Below, piece after piece: positions 15,516 through 22,935 of a stretch of 55,552 nt of DNA. Positions within the stretch are counted from its first letter, which is position 1, and the number at the start of each line of letters is the position of its first letter. The stretch covers positions 1 to 55,552 of the forward strand of contig JACPGV010000002.1 of assembly GCA_016182385.1 (NCBI GenBank), in the 5' to 3' direction. Made by a program: the position numbers and the translations under genes. The DNA comes from Candidatus Moraniibacteriota bacterium (lineage in GTDB: Bacteria; Patescibacteriota; Minisyncoccia; Moranbacterales; UBA1568). The notes below the pieces were generated by a model. The model made no database searches. It was not told the origin of the DNA and saw only the letters and a list, made by a program, of their open reading frames with translations.

Positions 15516-16556
15516 TATAGGAAAAAGAAGAAAAAATTAGTCGTTTCTTATGATGATATCATATCCCTCGAGAATCTCCTTGCCGCGTGGAAGGAATTCC
15601 TGAAAGGAAAAAGGAACAAAAAGGACGTCCAGGAATTCGAAGCACATCTTATGGACAATCTCTTCGTGCTCTACGAAGATCTGAAAAACAAGACCTACGA
15701 GCACGGCGGCTATCAGGCTTTTAAAATCAATGATCCGAAGCCGCGCGATATTCACAAGGCGTCAGTGAGAGATCGTCTCGTACATCGCGCCATTTACCGG
15801 ATTCTCTATCCGTTCTTTGACACGCTCTTCATCGCTGATTCGTATTCCTGCCGAGAGGGGAAGGGCACGCACAAGGCACTCGATCGTTTCAGGGTCTTTT
15901 CCCGAAAGGTTTCTTGCAACCATACCAAGACCACTTGGGTGCTCAAGTGCGACATCCGGAAATTTTTTGCATCGATCGATCAGGATATCCTCTTGCGTAT
16001 TCTTCGTGAGTGGATCCAAGACGAAGATATTCTGTGGCTGCTGGGGAAGGTAGTACGAAGTTTTTCTTCTTCGACAGCGCGAAATGTCGGATTGCCGCTT
16101 GGCAATCTTACCTCACAGCTTCTCGTGAACATCTCTATGAATGAATTTGATCAATTCGTGAAACATCGATTGCGGGCAAGATATTACATTCGATACGCCG
16201 ATGACTTTGTCATCTTGTCTCGGGACAAAGTATGGTTAGAGTGTATCTTGGCAGAGATAGGGAGGTTCTTGGATGAAAGGCTACATCTCAAATTGCATCC
16301 GGACAAAGTGTTTATCCAAACAGTCGTTTCGGGTGTCGATTTTCTTGGCTGGATGCACTTTTCTGATCATTGCGTGCTGCGGACGGTGACAAAAAAGAGG
16401 ATGTTCCGGAAACTCTGCGAGAAGAACATTTTCTCGTATCTCGGATTGCTTTCGCATGGGAACGGGTATCGGTTGCGAAGAAAACTCACTTCCTTATTTT
16501 TCAGCGATGGAAAGAAACTGTCTGAGGGTAGGGAGGATATCTTTTTCGACGAGTAG
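15465..16556 (+). CDS. DGR reverse transcriptase
   Basis: RNA-dependent DNA polymerase (up to 363 residues) that copies the TR RNA with errors at adenines. The catalytic YADD is at 244-247, motif with first Asp in KCDIRKFFASID (161-172), and GLPLGNLTSQ (209-218) has the SQ ending typical of DGR RTs where group II intron RTs have QG...SP. Homology to known DGR RTs begins near residue 28 (SYDDIISLENLLAAWKEFL). The only in-frame ATG upstream is 15465, without a ribosome site and reading through the poly-G tract, so the true start is uncertain. The last ~20 residues run antisense into the 3' end of sufD. Confidence 0.93.
   Translation: MTLICPDPAGGGISRNHYRKKKKKLVVSYDDIISLENLLAAWKEFLKGKRNKKDVQEFEAHLMDNLFVLYEDLKNKTYEHGGYQAFKINDPKPRDIHKASVRDRLVHRAIYRILYPFFDTLFIADSYSCREGKGTHKALDRFRVFSRKVSCNHTKTTWVLKCDIRKFFASIDQDILLRILREWIQDEDILWLLGKVVRSFSSSTARNVGLPLGNLTSQLLVNISMNEFDQFVKHRLRARYYIRYADDFVILSRDKVWLECILAEIGRFLDERLHLKLHPDKVFIQTVVSGVDFLGWMHFSDHCVLRTVTKKRMFRKLCEKNIFSYLGLLSHGNGYRLRRKLTSLFFSDGKKLSEGREDIFFDE
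15491..15499. repeat. nine-base G/C homopolymer in avd and RT 5' ends
   Basis: G9 on the plus strand, the longest G or C homopolymer in the window. It lies within codons 6-9 of avd (minus) and in the N-terminal part of the RT frame (plus), so a one-base slip alters both frames. Confidence 0.8.
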
Positions 16557-17090
16557 CTTCATTTTTTCCAAAGTTTCATTGAAGAATCCGTCGACTAGAA
16601 GTTGTTGTGCTTGTTTTTTTGAAAGACCTCTCGACTGGGCGAAGAAGAGCTGTTTTGGATCGAAAGATGCGATAGCAGCGGCGTGGTGACATTTCACGTT
16701 ATTCGTAAGAATTTCGAGCGTCGGCTTGGCGGATGCTTGGGCGAACGGCGAGAGAAGGAGCGCACGACATTCGTATGAGGCGTCACTTCTCGCGGCCTTT
16801 TTTTCAATTTTTATCAATCCTTCCGAAGAAAACGTCGCCTCATCGAAGAGAGCCGTTTTTACGATCGCACGGGAGACGGTATTGGGCGCGGAATGTTTTT
16901 GGACGAGAGAAAGAGTTTTTTGTTCCGTATTTTTTCCCGTGAAAAGGGCGAAAATATGCGCCTCGGCGCCAATGTCTGTGAGTTCGAACGTGATACTTCC
17001 AAAACGATTGAGAAGAAAGAAAACAGCCTTCTCATTCTTTTTGAGACGATAGGTGTTGTTTGTGTCGGTTGAAATATCAAGAAATCGCAT
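16494..17090 (-). CDS. sufD: short SufD-family Fe-S assembly protein
   Basis: Partner of SufB in the SufBCD scaffold complex. At 198 residues it is about half the size of E. coli SufD and keeps mostly the C-terminal half: a beta-helix region, then KCHHAAAIASFDPKQLFFAQS with the conserved Cys/His stretch, and GLSKKQAQQLLVDGFF near the end, which binds SufC. It begins 11 bases after sufB. Its 3' end overlaps the antisense RT reading frame by 63 bases. Shortness may be normal in this lineage, since the start is clean and the operon is in order. Confidence 0.8.
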   Translation of the reverse strand: MRFLDISTDTNNTYRLKKNEKAVFFLLNRFGSITFELTDIGAEAHIFALFTGKNTEQKTLSLVQKHSAPNTVSRAIVKTALFDEATFSSEGLIKIEKKAARSDASYECRALLLSPFAQASAKPTLEILTNNVKCHHAAAIASFDPKQLFFAQSRGLSKKQAQQLLVDGFFNETLEKMKLLVEKDILPTLRQFLSIAEK

Positions 17091-17101
17091 AGAGAGGATG
17101 T

Positions 17102-18508
17102 TTATCCGATGGCGTTTTCCATCTCGAGATTGATCAGGCGGTTGAGTTCGATGGAATACTCCAAAGGAATTTCTTTGACGATGGGGTCGATGAAGCCGTT
17201 CACGAGGAGTCCCGTGGCATCTTCTTTTTTTATGCCGCGTGAGGCGAGATAGAAAAGTTTTTCTTCGTCGATTTTTTCGGCGGTGGCCTCGTGTTCAACG
17301 CGCGCGCTCGCGTTTTTTACGTTCATTGTTGGAAACGTATCGGAGCGGGAGCGTTCGTCAAGGATGAGCGCGTCGCAAACAACAGAAGACTTCGCGTTTT
17401 TCGCGCCTTTGGCGATGTGGACGAGACCGCGATAGGAAGAGCGGCCGCCGTCTTTGGAAATGGATTTGGAGATGACGCGCGAGCAGGTATCGGGTGCGAG
17501 ATGGATCATCTTGGCACCGGTGTCTTGATGCTGGTGGCGCCCGGCGTAGGCGATAGAAAGCACTTCACCGCGTGCGCCTTTGCCCGCGAGGTAGACAGCC
17601 GGATATTTCATCGTGACACCGGACCCGATGTTGCAGTCCACCCATTCCATCACGGCGTTTTCTTCGGCCCGGGCGCGTTTGGTGACGAGGTTATAGATGT
17701 TTTTGCTCCAATTTTGAACGGTGGTGTAGCGGACGCGCGCGTTTTTTTTGACGAAGATCTCCACGACGGCGGAATGGAGTGACGAGGTGCGATAGATGGG
17801 AGCGGTGCAGCCTTCGATGTAATGCACGTAGCTTCCTTCTTCCGCCACGATGAGCGTGCGTTCGAATTGGCCGAAAGATTCGGCATTGATACGGAAGTAG
17901 GCCTGGAGAGGGAGGGTGACGTGGACGCCTTTGGGGATGTAAACGAACGAGCCGCCCGACCAGACGGCGGAATTGAGCGCGGCGAATTTGTTGTCTTGGG
18001 GCGGAATAAGCGTGCCGAAGTATTCCCGAACGATGCTCGGATATTTTTTTACCGCCGTGTCCATATCGCAAAAGATGACACCTCTTTTTTCCAATTCTTT
18101 GTGGACGCTTTCGTAGACGACCTCCGATTCGTATTGCGCGCTGACACCCGCAAGAAAATTCTTTTCTGCTTCCGGTACGCCGATCCGGTCGTACGTTTCT
18201 TTGATTTCTCGGGGAAGATCTTCCCAATTTTTTGATTGTCGGTCAGTTGCTTTGAGGTAATAGGTGATGGCATCAAAGTCGATCGTCGAAAGATTGGCAC
18301 CCCACTTCGGGAGCAGCTTTTGTTTGAAGATCTCATAGGCACGCAGACGGAAATCGCGCATCCATTTCTCTTCGCCTTTGACGCGGGAGATTTCCGTGAC
18401 GACTGCTTTACGCAAACCGACATTTGTTTTGTGAACGGATTTTTCCGGCATGGAAAAACCAAATTGATAGTCGAAGTCGATTTTCTTATGTTGCTTCTTG
18501 TTCTTCAT
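17102..18508 (-). CDS. sufB: Fe-S cluster assembly scaffold protein SufB
   Basis: Core scaffold of the SufBC(2)D complex, 468 residues (normal length). Visible marks: YIEGCTAPIYR (the sulfur-handling Cys region), SSVVCDALILDERSRSDTFP with the Cys thought to hold the nascent cluster, and VEHEATAEKIDEEKLFYLASRGI before the SufC-binding end. It is followed by sufD and preceded by sufC, the order in which SUF genes usually travel. Confidence 0.96.
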   Translation of the reverse strand: MKNKKQHKKIDFDYQFGFSMPEKSVHKTNVGLRKAVVTEISRVKGEEKWMRDFRLRAYEIFKQKLLPKWGANLSTIDFDAITYYLKATDRQSKNWEDLPREIKETYDRIGVPEAEKNFLAGVSAQYESEVVYESVHKELEKRGVIFCDMDTAVKKYPSIVREYFGTLIPPQDNKFAALNSAVWSGGSFVYIPKGVHVTLPLQAYFRINAESFGQFERTLIVAEEGSYVHYIEGCTAPIYRTSSLHSAVVEIFVKKNARVRYTTVQNWSKNIYNLVTKRARAEENAVMEWVDCNIGSGVTMKYPAVYLAGKGARGEVLSIAYAGRHQHQDTGAKMIHLAPDTCSRVISKSISKDGGRSSYRGLVHIAKGAKNAKSSVVCDALILDERSRSDTFPTMNVKNASARVEHEATAEKIDEEKLFYLASRGIKKEDATGLLVNGFIDPIVKEIPLEYSIELNRLINLEMENAIG

Positions 18509-18562
18509 GAGAAAAATAAAAATATCAAAAATGGAAAAAAATGAACGTTTGAACTTTTGATT

Positions 18563-19282
18563 TTAAATAGGGATCACATCAAAACCAAAACGTTCGATTT
18601 TTTTTGCCAGTATCACGCTCCCGGTTTTTACCAGTCGCCCTTCCTTCATGACGAGCACGTGATCCGGTTTTACGTATTGTAAGAGTTTGGCTGAGTGCGT
18701 GATAAAGACGCGGGTTGTTTTTTTTGGGAGATGTTTTTTGAGAAATTGAGTTATTTTTTTTAGAGCATCGACATCAACGCCGGTATCAACTTCATCAAAA
18801 AGAGCGAATTGTGGCGCAAGTAATACGGCCTGGAGCGCTTCCATTTTTTTCTTTTCACCGCCTGAAAAACCGTCATTGAGCGAGCGCCGAAGAAGCTCTT
18901 CTTTGATATCGAGCTCTTTGGCATATTCTTGTATTTTTTTGTGGAGCGTTACCGGATCAATTTTTTTTTCAAGCGCCAGTCGCAGAAGATCAAAAATGGT
19001 TACACCGGGAAGCGCTAGCGGTGTTTGAAAGGAAAGAAAAAGACCGAGCGTCGCACGTTTGTTCGGAGAGAGTGATTGTATGTTTTTTCTCTGAAAAGTG
19101 ATTTTTGCGTTACGAGAAAGTAAAAAATTCGGATGACCAAGGAGGGTAGATGCCAGTGTCGATTTGCCGGAACCGTTGGGGCCGAGAATGGCATATGTTT
19201 TTCCCGGTTTGAAATCGAAAGAAATATCCTGGAGAATTTTTTTTCTTTCGATGGAAACAGAGAGGTTTTTGATGGAGAGCAT
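18563..19282 (-). CDS. sufC: Fe-S assembly ATPase SufC
   Basis: ABC-type ATPase (239 residues) driving SufB-SufD rearrangement. Walker A GPNGSGKST, signature FSGGEKKK, Walker B FALFDEVDTGVDVDAL and switch His (VFITHSAKLL) are present. The Asp-Glu-Val-Asp of the Walker B end is typical of SufC. It begins 6 bases after the rrf2 stop, in the same operon. Confidence 0.95.
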   Translation of the reverse strand: MLSIKNLSVSIERKKILQDISFDFKPGKTYAILGPNGSGKSTLASTLLGHPNFLLSRNAKITFQRKNIQSLSPNKRATLGLFLSFQTPLALPGVTIFDLLRLALEKKIDPVTLHKKIQEYAKELDIKEELLRRSLNDGFSGGEKKKMEALQAVLLAPQFALFDEVDTGVDVDALKKITQFLKKHLPKKTTRVFITHSAKLLQYVKPDHVLVMKEGRLVKTGSVILAKKIERFGFDVIPI

Positions 19283-19288
19283 AGGGGG

Positions 19289-19681
19289 TTATATCAATGA
19301 AGCAAGTGTAATTTTTGAAAGTGAGCGTTCAATTTCATTTTCAAATTTTCGTAGTACTTCGTTTGTTTGGCAATGACTGACGTTGAGACAGGGGAGTTCT
19401 CCCCGAGTGAAAAGTGAAAATGTTCGCAGTGGTCCGTCGAGTTCGCGAATAACATCCCACGCGGAGATTTTTTGTGCCGGACGAGCAAGCAAATATCCCC
19501 CCTCAACGCCTTTTTTGGCTTCAACGATACCGGCCTTTCTGAGTTTTTGAAATATTTTTTCAAGATAATCTTCCGGCAGATGTTCCTTTTTTGCGATGGC
19601 GTGGATAGAAAGTGATGTTTTGGCTTGCGCAAGGGTTAAAATTGCACGCAATCCATAATATGTTTTTTTTGAGAGTTTCAT
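19289..19681 (-). CDS. Rrf2-family regulator of the suf operon
   Basis: 130-residue winged-helix transcription factor heading the SUF operon, related to IscR/SufR-type sensors of Fe-S status. The DNA-binding region is the first 70 residues (KTYYGLRAILTLAQ, LPEDYLEKIFQKLRKAGIVEAKKGVEGGYLLAR). In the cluster-binding loop only two Cys are seen (LPCLNVSHCQ), with a His between them; IscR has three Cys and a His. So a [2Fe-2S] cluster with mixed ligands is possible. An IscR-like palindrome directly upstream suggests autoregulation. Confidence 0.9.
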   Translation of the reverse strand: MKLSKKTYYGLRAILTLAQAKTSLSIHAIAKKEHLPEDYLEKIFQKLRKAGIVEAKKGVEGGYLLARPAQKISAWDVIRELDGPLRTFSLFTRGELPCLNVSHCQTNEVLRKFENEIERSLSKITLASLI

Positions 19682-19682
19682 A

Positions 19683-19704
19683 TAATTCGGACTAAAATTG
19701 TCTG
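19683..19704. promoter_or_regulatory. putative Rrf2/IscR-type operator at rrf2-sufCBD
   Basis: Minus-strand CAGAC-N6-AGTCCGAATTA ending just before the rrf2 ATG, with the imperfect palindrome GACA-atttt-AGTC. The same string occurs at 13797-13818 before sufS. It spans the predicted transcription start, which fits negative autoregulation. Confidence 0.55.
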
Positions 19705-19710
19705 CTTTTA

Positions 19711-19739
19711 AGACTAACAGGAAGAAAAATGATTGTCAA
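19711..19739 (-). promoter_or_regulatory. promoter of rrf2-sufCBD
   Basis: Minus-strand perfect TTGACA, 17-base spacer, weak -10 TAGTCT, just upstream of the putative operator. Confidence 0.55.
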
Positions 19740-19829
19740 TAAAAACAATTTCTAGACAAAAAAGATATTTGATGATAATGAAGAAGAGTGTAAACGCGAG
19801 TTCCTTGAATCTTTTTTGGAGGAAAAAAA

Positions 19830-20339
19830 ATGAACGATCCTATAATGATGTTTCCCTCTTACGGGGAACCGATTGTTATGAAAAGACTGAGTGTTGACTC
19901 CGTTCGGGGAACTTTTCCCGTCCAGCCCTTCCTCGGCATCAAGCCCGCAGAAGGAGTGTATCCGCCACCGGAAATTGGTCCTGGATTCATATGGCGACAC
20001 GAAGAAAAACCAAGAGTTGTCTTTGTCTCTTTTGTTGTTTCTCCTCATCGGAGACAGCCAGAGTTTTCCGTTGAGCATTTATTGCGCGCGGTGCGCGCGG
20101 TGTATAGCGTAGAAACAATCGACATCTTCCACCCAATGGAGAACACACTGTGTTTTTGTTGGGGAGTAGCCAAGAAACATCTTGCGCCGGAGTGGGAGCG
20201 TACCCTGCAAGAAAAGCTGGGAAGAGAAGTGTTTCAGCAGTTGCGGGAAGAAGTCTTTCATCGGTATCAACCGGATGAAGAAGAGCGTGTTCGCCTTACG
20301 CAAGCCTTGATAGCACATCGAATTCCTTTCACGCAGTAG
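19830..20339 (+). CDS. hypothetical protein, orphan
   Basis: 169-residue soluble-looking protein with no recognised family. A strong ribosome site (TTTGGAGGAAAAAAA) sets the start. The first half is rich in Pro and Gly (PSYGEPIVMKRLS, PAEGVYPPPEIGPGF); the second half is helical and charged (WERTLQEKLGREVFQQLREE). No membrane span or metal motif. It stands alone between the SUF operon and the U32 gene with its own terminator. Short single-gene cassettes of this form occur three more times in the window. Confidence 0.75.
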   Translation: MNDPIMMFPSYGEPIVMKRLSVDSVRGTFPVQPFLGIKPAEGVYPPPEIGPGFIWRHEEKPRVVFVSFVVSPHRRQPEFSVEHLLRAVRAVYSVETIDIFHPMENTLCFCWGVAKKHLAPEWERTLQEKLGREVFQQLREEVFHRYQPDEEERVRLTQALIAHRIPFTQ

Positions 20340-20374
20340 GCGTACATGATAAAAAACGTAAAGAAAAAAAGCAT

Positions 20375-20410
20375 AATCCCGTCCGTAACAATGGTCGGGG
20401 TTTATTTTTG
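20375..20410 (+). terminator. terminator of orphan gene
   Basis: AATCCCG-t-CC / GG-t-CGGGGTT stem with loop GTAACAAT, followed by TATTTTT. Confidence 0.75.
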
Positions 20411-20441
20411 GTAAAAAATAGAGTACACTGATCGGACGTTT

Positions 20442-21692
20442 ATGATACGACCAGAAACAATTGAAATTATGTCTCCGGCTGGGAGTTTTGAGAGTTTGGC
20501 AGCGGCCATAAAAGGTGGTTGTCACAGTGTTTATTTTGGCGTGACACAGCTTAATATGCGGGCGCGAGCGGCGGCTAATTTGACGCTTGCCGATTTACCC
20601 GAGTTTATGCGTCTCTGTCGGGAAAAAAACGTGAAAGCATATCTTGCTCTCAATACTCTTTTGTATGATCATGATGTGACGGTGATGCGTTCGCTCGTTG
20701 ATGCCGCGTGTGCGCAGGGAGTGCACGCTGTTATTGCTTTTGATTTTGCAACGATACAGTATTGTAATGAAGTGGGCATGCCCGTACATGTTTCTGTGCA
20801 GTTTTCCGTTTCTAATTATGAGTCTCTGGCTTTTTTTGCGACGATGACCAACCGTGTTGTTTTGGCACGAGAATTGACTATTGAACAAATTCGGGCAATA
20901 CATGAGCGTATTGAAAAAGAACAATTGATAGGGAAAGAAGGGCGTTTGATGGAAATTGAAGCATTTGTCCACGGAGCCCTTTGTGTCGCGCAATCAGGCA
21001 GATGTTTTATGAGCCTGTATACTGATAATGCATCGGCTAATCGTGGTGCGTGTTTGCAGAATTGTCGTAAGCAGTACCTCGTGACTGACGTGGAGACAGG
21101 GAAGGAATTGGTCGTTGATAATCAATACGTGATGAGCGCGGCCGATATTTGCACGATAGATTTTTTGCCCGAGCTTATAGCTTCCGGCATAGGCGTATGG
21201 AAGATTGAGGGTCGAGGACGCTCGCCGGAATATGTGTACACCGTGACGAAAACGTATCGAGAGGCGCTCCAAGATATTATTCGTGGAGAGTATACAAAAG
21301 AAAAGGTGAAGAAATATCTTGAGTGTTTGCGTACGGTATATCATCGCGGGTTATCTCATGGGAATTATTATCTTGGTCGTGAGTTGGAGGCATATAGTCA
21401 TACGTATGGTTCTCAAGCGGAGAAAGAAAAAAAATTTGTTGGTACGGTAAAAAAATATTTTTCTCGAGCAGGTGTCGCGGAGATGATGATGGAAGCCGGA
21501 GAAATTGCTCTTCATGATGAAATACGAATTATGGGGATTACGACCGGCGTTTATGAGGGGAAAATAGAATCTTTGCGAAATGGTGGCGCTGTGTCGGTAC
21601 AAAAAGCGATAAAGGGTGAGACGATAACTTTTCCGGTGACTGAGCGAGTGAGAGTGAATGATAAAGTGTATATTTGGAAGGATCGGAAATAA
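20442..21692 (+). CDS. peptidase U32 family protein (TrhP/YegQ type)
   Basis: 416-residue U32-family protein. Characterised members (E. coli TrhP/YegQ, RlhA) act in tRNA or rRNA hydroxylation rather than proteolysis. The signature EAFVHGALCVAQSGRCFMS is present with two Cys, and two more follow in RGACLQNCR, giving the four-Cys set assumed to hold an Fe-S cluster. The C-terminal beta domain (KYFSRAGVAEMMMEAGEIAL) is kept. It is followed by a ferredoxin and a tRNA-dihydrouridine synthase, so a tRNA-modification role fits. Confidence 0.88.
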   Translation: MIRPETIEIMSPAGSFESLAAAIKGGCHSVYFGVTQLNMRARAAANLTLADLPEFMRLCREKNVKAYLALNTLLYDHDVTVMRSLVDAACAQGVHAVIAFDFATIQYCNEVGMPVHVSVQFSVSNYESLAFFATMTNRVVLARELTIEQIRAIHERIEKEQLIGKEGRLMEIEAFVHGALCVAQSGRCFMSLYTDNASANRGACLQNCRKQYLVTDVETGKELVVDNQYVMSAADICTIDFLPELIASGIGVWKIEGRGRSPEYVYTVTKTYREALQDIIRGEYTKEKVKKYLECLRTVYHRGLSHGNYYLGRELEAYSHTYGSQAEKEKKFVGTVKKYFSRAGVAEMMMEAGEIALHDEIRIMGITTGVYEGKIESLRNGGAVSVQKAIKGETITFPVTERVRVNDKVYIWKDRK

Positions 21693-21707
21693 TGTTTATC
21701 GGAGTAT

Positions 21708-21941
21708 ATGGGCGTAAAAAAAATCACGATTTGTCATAAGCGGAATGACTGTATTGGTTGCGGTTCGTGTGTTTTGCTTTCCCCGCATTGTTTCGTTATG
21801 AATCGTGACGATGGCAAGGCGGATTTGGTAGATGGCGTTTGGAAGGGGAAGGAGTTTGTGGTGGCAAAAGCGGATGAGGAACGTTTCCTTGAAAGTAAGC
21901 ACGCGGCAGATGCTTGCCCTATGGGAATTATTCGTGTATGA
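21708..21941 (+). CDS. [4Fe-4S] ferredoxin
   Basis: 77-residue single-cluster ferredoxin with four Cys ligands: CIGCGSC and a distal Cys in ADACPMGIIRV. Its stop overlaps the ATG of the dihydrouridine synthase gene, so they are translationally coupled. It may feed electrons to the U32 protein, whose family members need an Fe-S reductant; this is inference. Confidence 0.9.
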   Translation: MGVKKITICHKRNDCIGCGSCVLLSPHCFVMNRDDGKADLVDGVWKGKEFVVAKADEERFLESKHAADACPMGIIRV

Positions 21942-22927
21942 AGTCATATCTTGGATTTTGGGAACAATTACAGAAACCGTTTTTTGTCTTGGCCCCGATG
22001 GCGAATGTCACGGACGTCGTGTTTCGTCGCATGATCGCGAAATATGGTCGACCGGACGTGATGTGGACGGAATTCGTTTCAGCGGACGGACTGTGTCATC
22101 CGAAAGGGCGACAGGCGCTTTTGCGCGATCTTGAATACGTCGAGTGTGAACGACCAATTGTCACACAACTTTTTACCGCGCATCCGGAAAAAATGTATGA
22201 AGCGGCAAAGTTTGTCGCGAGTCTTGGTTTTGATGGCATAGACATCAATATGGGATGTCCGGACAAGAATGTGATGAAGCAGGGCGCCGGGGCGAGCCTC
22301 ATGAAAGATCCGGCACTCGCGCAAGCGGTCATCCTCGCGGCGATGGAAGGAGTGGAGGCTTCCGGAAAGCGTATTCCCGTGTCTGTGAAAACGCGTCTCG
22401 GTTTCAATGAGGATACTTTGGATGAATGGTTACCGAAATTATTGGAAACAAAGCCGGCGGTGATTACGGTACATTGTCGGACGAAAAAAGAAATGTCCAA
22501 AGTACCAGCCAAATGGGAGCGCGTGAAGCGGGCGGTAGAAATCGCGCGCGGATCAGGCACGCTCATCGTCGGCAATGGCGATGTACGCGATTGTGCCGAC
22601 GCGGAAGAGAAAGCGCGTGAGACCGGCTGCGACGGAGTGATGCTTGGGCGGGCAGTATTCGGCAATCCGTGGCTGTTTGATCGAAAGAAACAGGATGTGA
22701 CGGTGCGGGAAAAATTGGAAGTGGCGATCGAACATACAAAGCTTTTTGAAGAAACGTGGCGTGATACAAAAAGTTTTGATTTAATGAAAAAACATTATCA
22801 GGCGTACATCAATCATTTTCCTTTGGCCAAAGAATTGCGAGTGGAATTGATGATTTGTCAGAACGCCGAAGATGTAAAAAAGAGTATTGAGAAATTTTTG
22901 AAAACGCACGGTGACATCGCCGCGTAA
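21938..22927 (+). CDS. dus: tRNA-dihydrouridine synthase
   Basis: FMN enzyme that reduces uridine in the tRNA D-loop. ATG 21938 (MKSYLGFW) is chosen because it makes a 4-base overlap with the ferredoxin stop and restores normal length (329 residues). Visible marks: VLAPMANVTDVVFRRM, FDGIDINMGCPDKNVMKQGAGASLM with the catalytic Cys, KTRLGF, and GCDGVMLGRAVFGNPWLF in the FMN-phosphate region. Which Dus subfamily it belongs to is not clear. Confidence 0.93.
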   Translation: MKSYLGFWEQLQKPFFVLAPMANVTDVVFRRMIAKYGRPDVMWTEFVSADGLCHPKGRQALLRDLEYVECERPIVTQLFTAHPEKMYEAAKFVASLGFDGIDINMGCPDKNVMKQGAGASLMKDPALAQAVILAAMEGVEASGKRIPVSVKTRLGFNEDTLDEWLPKLLETKPAVITVHCRTKKEMSKVPAKWERVKRAVEIARGSGTLIVGNGDVRDCADAEEKARETGCDGVMLGRAVFGNPWLFDRKKQDVTVREKLEVAIEHTKLFEETWRDTKSFDLMKKHYQAYINHFPLAKELRVELMICQNAEDVKKSIEKFLKTHGDIAA

Positions 22928-22935
22928 ACTCTCGT

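Larger units (their letters stand above)
13852..16556. other. diversity-generating retroelement (DGR) cassette
   Basis: Whole element from the target promoter to the end of the RT gene: target with VR, TR, avd on the opposite strand, reverse transcriptase. Direct sequence evidence is the VR/TR pair, whose 16 internal mismatches all fall on TR adenines, and the DGR-type RT motif. DGRs use error-prone cDNA of the TR to rewrite the VR, diversifying a binding protein. DGRs are known to be frequent in Patescibacteria. This one lies between sufD and sufS, inside an otherwise single-direction SUF locus. Confidence 0.93.

Noticed and set aside
15465-16556. Group II intron or retron reverse transcriptase
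   Set aside because: The SQ ending of GLPLGNLTSQ, the adjacent Avd and the TR/VR pair point to a DGR. No maturase or endonuclease domain and no intron RNA domains are seen.
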